The position numbers and the translations under genes are program-made. Source: Virgibacillus sp. LDC-1 (lineage in GTDB: Bacteria > Bacillota > Bacilli > Bacillales > Amphibacillaceae). Taken from it: DNA of 64,000 nt. The stretch is taken from assembly GCF_030137545.1 (NCBI RefSeq), contig NZ_JARUVL010000002.1, positions 124,001 to 188,000 of the forward strand, read 5' to 3'. Shown in pieces: positions 18,382 to 24,639 of this stretch. Position 1 is the first letter of the stretch; every line of letters starts with the position of its first letter. The notes beneath the pieces were generated by a model. That model was not told the DNA's origin. It saw only the letters and a program-made list of their open reading frames with translations, and searched no databases.

Positions 18382-18432
18382 CATGATGGCATACATAAGG
18401 GCTAAAATCACTAAACATCCCTATTAAGGAAG

Positions 18433-18464
18433 AATGGTAAAAAGCAATCCTACTCTTTACCATT
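18433..18464 (-). terminator. Hairpin after allE, weak terminator
   Basis: AATGGTAAA (18433-18441) pairs perfectly with TTTACCATT (18456-18464), 10 nt beyond the allE stop. The downstream T-run is short (TTCTTCC), so read-through into allD is likely. Confidence 0.5.
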
Positions 18465-18474
18465 CACACAAATC

Positions 18475-19239
18475 TTAAAGTGTTACATCACGATTACAGT
18501 CTTTTGAATATACATAAGATAATTTTTCTCTACCAACTGCATACGCTGCTTGTAAGCAGTATGGTCCCATAAAGATATAGTCATCTTTCTTCACTGGAAT
18601 CCACTCATTGTCCAAATTGTACATCCCTTCACCAGATAACAAATATGCACCATGCTGTTGATAGTGTGTTTCAACGAATGGGTGACTAGCTGCTGGGTCA
18701 AACGTTAAAATATGAAAATTCATATCGAAAGCGATATCTGTTGGAAGTAAGTCTTGGATGTGTACATTTTCCATGTCATCATAAATCACTTCTTCGATAT
18801 CATTTGAGTTTCCAGCATATACCCATGGCTTATGGCCTTCTAATGGAATGTGCTTCTGCTTATAAAGAAACACCTTGGAATCTCCAGCCTCTAGGTTTTC
18901 GAAATACATTTTTACGGATGGTGGGCAGTATAAGTAACCGCCTTGTTCAAGTACAAACGTTTCATCATCTGCTTTTGCTTGAATTTTGCCTTCTAGCACA
19001 TAAACAAATGTTTCAATATCTTCTTGTCCACCAAAACCTTTTTCGTTTTTTCCACCTTCATGGAATGTAACAATGTAATCAACAAAGCTTGCACCGATTT
19101 TTGGAGAAGATAAAATACTCATCGTTACATTTTCAAATCCTGGCACAACATTATTTACTAGACCTTCAGGTGGAATAATTGCATACATTCCTGGTTTGAT
19201 AACTGCTCTACTCGTTAAAATATCTTTTGGATAACCCAT
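18475..19239 (-). CDS. allE: (S)-ureidoglycine aminohydrolase
   Basis: 254 aa bicupin (E. coli AllE/YlbA about 261). It removes ammonia from (S)-ureidoglycine to give (S)-ureidoglycolate, in a Mn-dependent reaction. The first cupin shows VDYIVTFHEGGKNEKGFGGQ and the strands ETFVYVLEGKIQAKADDE (about 78-95). The second, which holds the metal site in this family, shows MNFHILTFDPAASHPFVETHYQQHGAYLLSGEG (about 170-203) with Glu and several His as ligands. SD AAGGAGTGTTTATAG precedes the ATG. It sits between allC (87 nt upstream) and allD, the same pathway order as the reactions. Confidence 0.92.
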   Translation of the reverse strand: MGYPKDILTSRAVIKPGMYAIIPPEGLVNNVVPGFENVTMSILSSPKIGASFVDYIVTFHEGGKNEKGFGGQEDIETFVYVLEGKIQAKADDETFVLEQGGYLYCPPSVKMYFENLEAGDSKVFLYKQKHIPLEGHKPWVYAGNSNDIEEVIYDDMENVHIQDLLPTDIAFDMNFHILTFDPAASHPFVETHYQQHGAYLLSGEGMYNLDNEWIPVKKDDYIFMGPYCLQAAYAVGREKLSYVYSKDCNRDVTL

Positions 19240-19326
19240 CTATAAACACTCCTTATTTCATATTATTCATCTACCTCTCTGAAGTAATAAATCTTTCCCA
19301 TGCTCCAGAAAAGTAAAATATCTAAA

Positions 19327-20565
19327 TTATTCCTTATACCCTAACTCATATAATGCACCAATTAAAGCATTAACACCTACAGCAAGCTGTTCTGGTTTGG
19401 TATATTCATGTGGAGAATGGCTAATTCCATTTCGACTCGGAACAAAAATCATCGCAGTAGGCATTGCTGGTGCCATTAACTGTGAATCATGTCCCGCACC
19501 ACTGTGCATCATCTTATAATCCAGTTTATTAAGCTCACATTGTGTTTGTATCGCTTTAACAACATTTGGGTCCATTGGAACCGGATCTGCATCCATCCAC
19601 ATATCGATATCGATTCTTACTCCAAGTTGTGAAGCAACTTCATTCATTTTTGCTGTTACTTCATCCGTAAATTGATGCAAAGCATCTTTATGTGTATGAC
19701 GAATATCTAATGTAAACGTAGCTTTTCCTGGTACAACGTTTACGGTGTTTGGTTCAAGAATTAGCTTCCCAACTGTCGCAACTAATGGATCACCATGTTC
19801 TAAAGCCATATCGTTAATTGCACAAATCATTCGTGATGCAGCATTCATGGCATCTTTACGATATCCCATCGGCGTTGTTCCTGCATGGTTTGCTTCCCCA
19901 TCAAGCGTAATAGTAAAGCGACGTTGTCCAACAATATGCTGAACAATCCCAACCGACTTGCCTTCTTTTTCTAATACGTTTCCTTGCTCTACGTGGAGCT
20001 CAACAAACGCTTTCAAATCTTGACGCACTTGCTGTGGATCTTTTTTGTAATCAAATCCTGCTTTATGCATCGCTTCTTCAAAAGGAATACCATCAAAATC
20101 CTCCATGTGCTTTACTTCTTCAACACTTGGGTGTCCCACAATGTTTTTGGATCCCCAGAAAGAAAATGGAAAACGACTTCCTTCTTCTTCTGCCATCGAG
20201 ACAACTTCTAAATTTCGCAACGGCGGGCCATACGTGTCTTTTAAGTATTTTAGCGCAAGAAATCCTGCGATAATTCCATATTGTCCATCATAAATCCCAC
20301 CATTTTTAACCGTATCAACATGAGAGCCTGTTAGAATAGTCTCATCTTTAAAAGTAGTCCCCTCTAAACGGCCAAATAGGTTTCCAACTTCATCAAATTG
20401 TGCTGCAAGGCCTTCTTCTTCCAGTAGCTTTTTCAAGGCGTTTTGGGCATCTACCCATTCTTTTGAATACAAAAGTCTTGAAACGCCGCCATCAGGGTTC
20501 CCACCGAATTTGCCTAGCCAGACAAGCTTGTCTTCCACTTCTTTTCCTGAATATGCATTATTCAT
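19327..20565 (-). CDS. allC: Allantoate amidohydrolase
   Basis: 412 aa M20-family metal-dependent hydrolase that converts allantoate to (S)-ureidoglycine, ammonia and CO2. Seen: metal ligands in LTGSHVDTVKNGGIYDGQYG (about 78-97), the acidic pair in VSMAEEEGSRFPFSFWGSK (about 126-144), a histidine in AFVELHVEQGNVLE (about 188-201), and the C-terminal MMHSGAGHDSQLMAP and NGISHSPHEYT. These are hallmarks of AllC/beta-ureidopropionase. AllC is favoured over hydantoin carbamoylase by context. SD GAGAGGCGG precedes the ATG. It is the first gene of the minus-strand allC-allE-allD group. Confidence 0.91.
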   Translation of the reverse strand: MNNAYSGKEVEDKLVWLGKFGGNPDGGVSRLLYSKEWVDAQNALKKLLEEEGLAAQFDEVGNLFGRLEGTTFKDETILTGSHVDTVKNGGIYDGQYGIIAGFLALKYLKDTYGPPLRNLEVVSMAEEEGSRFPFSFWGSKNIVGHPSVEEVKHMEDFDGIPFEEAMHKAGFDYKKDPQQVRQDLKAFVELHVEQGNVLEKEGKSVGIVQHIVGQRRFTITLDGEANHAGTTPMGYRKDAMNAASRMICAINDMALEHGDPLVATVGKLILEPNTVNVVPGKATFTLDIRHTHKDALHQFTDEVTAKMNEVASQLGVRIDIDMWMDADPVPMDPNVVKAIQTQCELNKLDYKMMHSGAGHDSQLMAPAMPTAMIFVPSRNGISHSPHEYTKPEQLAVGVNALIGALYELGYKE

Positions 20566-20645
20566 GCTATACCGCCTCTCTACATGTCATTCATGAGTAT
20601 TAATGTAAATATGGGGTTATAAATGCAAACTAGATTAAATAATTG

Positions 20646-20664
20646 ATCTTGTTTAAAACAAGAT
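20646..20664. promoter_or_regulatory. 19-bp perfect palindrome upstream of allC
   Basis: ATCTTGTTT-A-AAACAAGAT, 9-bp arms around one base, 81 nt before the allC ATG. A symmetric site of this size is typical of a dimeric regulator. The protein is not known. Confidence 0.55.
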
Positions 20665-20727
20665 TTCCCCTGTTAATCTTCCATAAATTATTATATCCCA
20701 TTCATGATGTAAAGTAATTGTCTTCTT

Positions 20728-20746
20728 TAAACAAATAATTTGTTTA
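20728..20746. promoter_or_regulatory. Second 19-bp perfect palindrome upstream of allC
   Basis: TAAACAAAT-A-ATTTGTTTA, centred 82 bp from the other palindrome (about eight helical turns). Both contain AAACAA but in opposite arm orientation, so they may bind different proteins or be chance in AT-rich DNA. Confidence 0.45.
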
Positions 20747-20790
20747 TCTATGGCCATTTTAGATAAAAACTATACAAGGCACATAAAAAT

Positions 20791-20828
20791 AAAGAAGCAA
20801 AAGCAGGCTCTCCTGCTTTTGCTTCTTT
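20791..20828 (-). terminator. Terminator of the TIM-barrel glycosidase-like gene
   Basis: AAAGAAGCAAAAGCAGG (20791-20807) pairs perfectly over 17 bp with CCTGCTTTTGCTTCTTT (20812-20828), with a 4-nt loop and T-rich tail on both strands. Confidence 0.9.
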
Positions 20829-20832
20829 TCAC

Positions 20833-22050
20833 TTAAGGTGTATAATCCACATTTGGTGAATACACGTTTCCAGCATTCCAAATTAAATATTCATTTATTC
20901 CATTATCCTTTAGTGCTTTAATTTGTGCCTCGACTTCTTTTTTACCGTACTGCATCGCAGCACCTTTGTATAGCCATGGAGCTTCGAAATCTTGAATCCA
21001 TGGTCTAGAGGTTGGCGGATTCTTTAGCTCCCCAAGCACTTCATTTTCTACCTTTGCATATTCCGAAACTAAGCGATATGGTTCTTTATCTGGCATGGGG
21101 ATTCCGAAATAATTATTCGTCCAATGGCTTGGATAGATCATCGAAGAAATAACATCTACATTTTCTGAAATCCGCGAGAAATTTTGACCAATTCCAGGTG
21201 TCTCTGGAATCGTCGCAGCGTATCCAAATATATCTACGGAAACATCAACATCATAATATTCCAATTCCTTTTTGGCAAAAGCGACAAAATCCGTAACTGC
21301 TTCTACCCGGCGTTTTACATTATCAAGCTTGGAATTCATATAATCTCCCTGCTTATATTCAAGCTCACCGTCACGACGCTCAAAGCCTTCTGGAAATCGA
21401 ACATAATCAAATTGAATCTCTTGAAATCCCATCTCTGCAGCTATTTTAGCAATTGCAACATTATATTCCCATACTTCCTTCAAAAACGGATTTACGAATG
21501 CTTCACCTCTACCATTCACCCATACTTTTCCGTTTTTTTCTTTAAATGATAAATCCGGCTTTGCTTTTGCAAGATTTGTATCTTTAAAAACAACAACCCG
21601 TGCGATTGGATATATCCCTTTTTCTTCTAAGACTTGCATCATTTCCTTTGGATCATGGATATAATTTTGCGCGATGGAGGCGTATGGAGAGCCTTCTTCG
21701 GGTGTAAACGTGAGATTTCCATGATCATCCTTAATATCAATAACCATTGCATTCAAATCAGTGGTTTCTACAAGGTTTAATAGTGTGTCAAATCGACTAC
21801 CTCCAGCTGAATTACCAGTTACATAGATTCCCCTTACTGCATCTGGGTATTCAAAATGAAAGCCTGAATCAAACGTAAACCGGGTAAACTTCTCATTCGT
21901 CGGTAACAGCTTGATCGTTGTTTTCCGTTCTTTATGTAGTGTGACTTCCATTAGCTTATCCCCATTACTTTTTATTGGTATCGTGAAGGCCAATACAATA
22001 AATAGAAGAATGCCAATAAATATGTAGATTCTCGAACGATTTTTACGCAT
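20833..22050 (-). CDS. Secreted putative glycoside hydrolase (DUF4015 TIM barrel)
   Basis: 405 aa. One N-terminal hydrophobic segment (IYIFIGILLFIVLAFTIPI, about residues 8-26) is a signal peptide or anchor. Then a TIM-barrel pattern of the DUF4015 family: VRGIYVTGNSAGGSRFD (about 75-91), LNAMVIDIKDDHGNLTF (about 98-114), GFQEIQFDYVRFPEGFE (about 213-229) and VSVDIFGYAATIPETPG (about 268-284). The conserved Asp residues in VIDIKDD and FDYVRFP are candidate catalytic acids by analogy with GH barrels. Substrate unknown, probably an envelope or extracellular glycan. ATG at 22050 uses SD AGGAG 10 nt upstream. Confidence 0.8.
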   Translation of the reverse strand: MRKNRSRIYIFIGILLFIVLAFTIPIKSNGDKLMEVTLHKERKTTIKLLPTNEKFTRFTFDSGFHFEYPDAVRGIYVTGNSAGGSRFDTLLNLVETTDLNAMVIDIKDDHGNLTFTPEEGSPYASIAQNYIHDPKEMMQVLEEKGIYPIARVVVFKDTNLAKAKPDLSFKEKNGKVWVNGRGEAFVNPFLKEVWEYNVAIAKIAAEMGFQEIQFDYVRFPEGFERRDGELEYKQGDYMNSKLDNVKRRVEAVTDFVAFAKKELEYYDVDVSVDIFGYAATIPETPGIGQNFSRISENVDVISSMIYPSHWTNNYFGIPMPDKEPYRLVSEYAKVENEVLGELKNPPTSRPWIQDFEAPWLYKGAAMQYGKKEVEAQIKALKDNGINEYLIWNAGNVYSPNVDYTP

Positions 22051-22145
22051 CCCTATCAATCTCCTAATTTCTGTTTAACTTTATTATATAGAAAAATATA
22101 AACAAATTAAACGAATTTCCAAAGTTTTTGTCGACCTTTAATTGA

Positions 22146-22553
22146 TTATCCTGAAATTGGTTCGCTTTGTAACGCTGAAAAGGAGTGCTTTAGCTTTAGA
22201 GCAAAAGAAAGGGGAGATTCAATAGATTGCAAATGGATATGAAATATCGTTGGTTCGGTAAAAATCCAATGATTATGTAAAGCACTAACATGCAGTCCAT
22301 AATAGCTTGCAGCAAAAACAAATGGAAAAACTTCATCCTGTAAAATTGCGATTTCAGCTAAATTTAAGGCGTTTCCATAATCATCTAATGCTTCAAAGGT
22401 AACACCAACAGATGTTGCTTTATTACTCATTTTCCCTTGAATATACACACCAAAATCACGTGTGAGCGACACCATACAGCCATATTTGTTAATGGTACAC
22501 TCCCCATTGAGGATGCTTGCAAATCGATTTCCAGTAGCCTGCAATTGGGACAC
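22146..22553 (-). CDS. DUF1259-like protein
   Basis: 135 aa from a GTG start at 22553, chosen because AAAGGAGG lies 7 nt upstream; the longer in-frame reading (to 22679) runs through a terminator hairpin. Seen: SLTRDFGVYIQGK, GNALNLAEIAILQDEVFPFV (about 76-95), and the segment HVSALHNHWIFTEPTIFHIH (about 107-126), which I recognise from DUF1259 (LppY/LpqO) proteins. Function unknown. It stands alone between a terminator and the glycosidase-like gene. No signal peptide is visible in the short form. Confidence 0.65.
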   Translation of the reverse strand: MSQLQATGNRFASILNGECTINKYGCMVSLTRDFGVYIQGKMSNKATSVGVTFEALDDYGNALNLAEIAILQDEVFPFVFAASYYGLHVSALHNHWIFTEPTIFHIHLQSIESPLSFALKLKHSFSALQSEPISG

Positions 22554-22590
22554 AGATTTTCCTCCTTTATTTGCATTTTTCTTCAAAACA

Positions 22591-22626
22591 AAAAAAAGCG
22601 CGCTCACTTTAAAAGAAAGGCGCTTT
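22591..22626 (-). terminator. Terminator downstream of the GerP-like pair
   Basis: AAAGCGC (22595-22601) pairs with GCGCTTT (22620-22626); the minus-strand tail is TTTTTGTTTTG. It ends transcripts coming from the genes at 22760-23252. Confidence 0.65.
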
Positions 22627-22710
22627 GACGATATCTGCTGCTTTTTGTTTCGAAATATAGAAATATACAAGTATAACAAGGCCTTATTCTTCCTTTTGTA
22701 ACAAAGTACT

Positions 22711-22754
22711 TTCCCCCACTTACTCTCTTGAACTAATAGTTAAAGTGGGGGGAA
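22711..22754. repeat. G/C-rich hairpin TTCCCCCACTT / AAGTGGGGGGAA
   Basis: Eleven-base arms 22711-22721 and 22743-22754, just past the stop of the spore gene. There is no T-run, so it could be an mRNA 3' stabiliser rather than a terminator. Confidence 0.45.
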
Positions 22755-22759
22755 ACAAG

Positions 22760-22990
22760 CTACACGACACTCCCCTTTGATGCAAGTGCATCCATTAAAT
22801 CGGAATCCATTATATTTGTCATTGTCGAAGTATTTGGTGACCAGTCCCCCATCGATTCAATGCCTTGATTTCGTTTCGTTGAAACAAATAAATCAAGCTG
22901 CTGGTTTGGTCCAAATCCAACAGCAGAAGCTCTATCAACCGTATTCGTTTTAAAAGCAAACAAATTAATATACATCGGCATGAAGTTCAT
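22760..22990 (-). CDS. GerPA/GerPF-family small spore protein
   Basis: 76 aa with the short beta-rich pattern of GerP-type spore proteins: INLFAFKTNTVDRASAVGFG (about residues 8-27), then NQQLDLFVSTKRNQGIESMGD. Such proteins are deposited at the spore coat and affect germinant access. SD GGGAGGG is 5 nt before the ATG and lies inside the upstream gene, whose end overlaps this start by 26 nt, so translation is likely coupled. It is not one of the six core gerP genes, which are at 49706-51638. Confidence 0.65.
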   Translation of the reverse strand: MNFMPMYINLFAFKTNTVDRASAVGFGPNQQLDLFVSTKRNQGIESMGDWSPNTSTMTNIMDSDLMDALASKGSVV

Positions 22991-23252
22991 TTAATCCCTC
23001 CCTGGGAATTGATTCATAGCTTTTTCGATAGGTTGATGGTGAATCAATTAAGTCTCGATCATCAATAGCCGATTTTAATCCGAGGAAATCACAGGCATCT
23101 CCATAATTGGAGCCGAATCCTTGTGTATATTTTGCCGAGTTATTCCAATCATACAAATAATTTTCTCCTATATTTACAGCAGAGGCGTTTTCAACAGAAT
23201 TTATCTTCAATATAAAGATATTATTCGTCACAATGGAATGTCTGTCATTCAT
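22965..23252 (-). CDS. GerP-related small spore protein (YpzD-like)
   Basis: 95 aa: NNIFILKINSVENASAVNIG (about 10-29), then YTQGFGSNYGDACDFLG and DDRDLIDSPS. The INSVENAS.VNIG and QG.GSN.GD pattern is shared with its downstream neighbour and with B. subtilis YpzD/GerPA-like proteins. The C-terminal 20 residues after the core are an extension and overlap the next gene. SD GGGGGATACGG precedes the ATG. Function is inferred as spore coat. Confidence 0.6.
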   Translation of the reverse strand: MNDRHSIVTNNIFILKINSVENASAVNIGENYLYDWNNSAKYTQGFGSNYGDACDFLGLKSAIDDRDLIDSPSTYRKSYESIPREGLNELHADVY

Positions 23253-23327
23253 CCCGTATCCCCCTTTTTAAAATGTATATGTCATTAATTTTTGAATATG
23301 TATAGTTAAAGAAAGGCGGGACATTGA

Positions 23328-23807
23328 ATGGATATCGATAAATTTAAAAAATGGTATGAGGTAGCTCAACAATTCCATGGAAAAGACTTTTGGGATAATG
23401 TTTTTAATGAGCAAATGGAAGCTTTTACCTCCAATCATTCTAAAAATACATCTACGAATTCTTCTGAACAACCGGAACAACAACACGATGGAAAAGAACA
23501 CCCTCCTATTGATATCCTCCGTAATGAAACGGAATTATTAATCATTGTAGAGATTCCAGGTCTAACTAAAGAAGAGGTGGAAGTATTTATCGAAGGACAT
23601 CAATTAATGATAAGAGGAAATCCGAGTGCGCTTTATCATCAATACGCTTACATAAAGCAAGAAAGAAGTTTAGCACCATTTCGCCGAATCATCGGACTTC
23701 CTAATCGAGTTGACCCCAGTAAAGTCTCTTCCTTCATGGATCAAGGACTGTTAATTATTAAGTTTTCACTTAAGCCTTCTCAAAGTCGTAAAATTATCAT
23801 TGATTAG
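23328..23807 (+). CDS. Hsp20/alpha-crystallin spore-type protein (CotP-like)
   Basis: 159 aa. Residues 1-60 are a polar spacer with a Ser/Asn/Gln-rich stretch. Residues 62-159 form an alpha-crystallin domain: PPIDILRNETELLIIVEIPG (62-81), LTKEEVEVFIEGHQLMIRG, and a final LLIIKFSLKP. Small heat-shock proteins of this kind (CotM, CotP) are built into Bacillus spore coats. The gene lies among GerP-like spore genes. It converges on the next gene with a 4-nt overlap (TTAG, 23804-23807). SD AAAGGCGGG precedes the ATG. Confidence 0.75.
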   Translation: MDIDKFKKWYEVAQQFHGKDFWDNVFNEQMEAFTSNHSKNTSTNSSEQPEQQHDGKEHPPIDILRNETELLIIVEIPGLTKEEVEVFIEGHQLMIRGNPSALYHQYAYIKQERSLAPFRRIIGLPNRVDPSKVSSFMDQGLLIIKFSLKPSQSRKIIID

Positions 23808-24025
23808 TCCTCACTTTTATAGGAGACACTGTCTGAGAAATCCGCATCATTGATAAATAGCTGTGTATCTACTAAGTGTGTTCCATCACTAAATTGTCGC
23901 ATCATCATCGATCTTTTTATTCCTGTTTGATAGGAGCGCTTTTTATTTATACCAACCGATGCCTGTGATGCATAGTCAACTGAGTTTACTTTTACAAAAG
24001 GAATATTAATATTTCTTTTTTTCAT
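23804..24025 (-). CDS. GerP-like small spore protein, hypothetical
   Basis: 73 aa. Only the N-terminal third resembles the GerPA/PF pattern: NIPFVKVNSVDYASQASVGI (about 7-26). The rest (SYQTGIKRSMMMRQFSDGTH...) is basic, then acidic at the end. SD AGAGGGAAGAAG directly precedes the ATG. It is convergent with the Hsp20 gene and divergent from the coiled-coil gene. Spore localisation is inferred from the motif and neighbours. Confidence 0.55.
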   Translation of the reverse strand: MKKRNINIPFVKVNSVDYASQASVGINKKRSYQTGIKRSMMMRQFSDGTHLVDTQLFINDADFSDSVSYKSED

Positions 24026-24117
24026 CTTCTTCCCTCTCTTTATAAATAGAGTGTCGTTATGAAAAAGTATGCATTGCTTTACGAAATAATTACTATTTGA
24101 AGGAAAAGTGGGATTAC

Positions 24118-24546
24118 ATGCTTAGAAACCTTATTAATTTGTTTCTAGATCCATCCATAAAAGAACGAATAACAACTCTAGAAGCCGAGCTTCTGCGACT
24201 CAAGCAGCAAGCCGCGGAGGAACACGTTCTAGATGAATTACGTATGCTGCAGGAAAAATTAGATCAGTTCATTACGGATGAAAGAATGCAGCCAATTCAT
24301 ATTAAGAAAATTGACGTGGATCGCATTTATATTGATAAATACGAGACAAATAATAATATTGGGGCGTTAGGAATTAAAGAGCTAGGGGGTAGATTAAATA
24401 TTGGGGCAAATTATGGACAAGGCATGAGTCCTCCCCCTATACCTAAACATTCTAAAAAAGAAATGGATGAAAATACAATGCAAAAAGTGAATATTGAATC
24501 TCCTCCGCCTTCTGAACCGACGATTAATATTAGGGGGAAGAAATAA
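24118..24546 (+). CDS. GerPC-like coiled-coil protein
   Basis: 142 aa. Residues about 14-60 are heptad-rich (ERITTLEAELLRLKQQAAEE, VLDELRMLQEKLDQF). Next comes a GerPC-like strand segment, IHIKKIDVDRIYIDKYET, then GGRLNIGANYGQG; the real GerPC here has the same plan (coiled coil, KIEYHFDQLKIEKLDG, TLHIGL). The C-terminus is Pro/Lys-rich. ATG at 24118 follows GTGGG; an in-frame TTG at 24097 has no SD. Probably a spore protein partner of the small GerP-like proteins beside it. Confidence 0.55.
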   Translation: MLRNLINLFLDPSIKERITTLEAELLRLKQQAAEEHVLDELRMLQEKLDQFITDERMQPIHIKKIDVDRIYIDKYETNNNIGALGIKELGGRLNIGANYGQGMSPPPIPKHSKKEMDENTMQKVNIESPPPSEPTINIRGKK

Positions 24547-24601
24547 AGAAATTATTTTTATACCATAGAACTCTTAGCTGAAATTGCGTTATTAATAGGA
24601 A

Positions 24602-24628
24602 AGCTATTCAATTAGAGATTGAATAGCT
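24602..24628 (-). terminator. Hairpin after cadA
   Basis: AGCTATTCAAT (24602-24612) and ATTGAATAGCT (24618-24628) are perfectly complementary around a 5-nt loop, 12 nt past the cadA stop. The T-run is weak (CTTTCCTATT). Confidence 0.55.
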
Positions 24629-24639
24629 CGCCCCAAACT

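Noticed and set aside
22554-22679. Upstream extension of the DUF1259-like gene
   Set aside because: It passes through a terminator hairpin, and a strong SD precedes the GTG at 22553.
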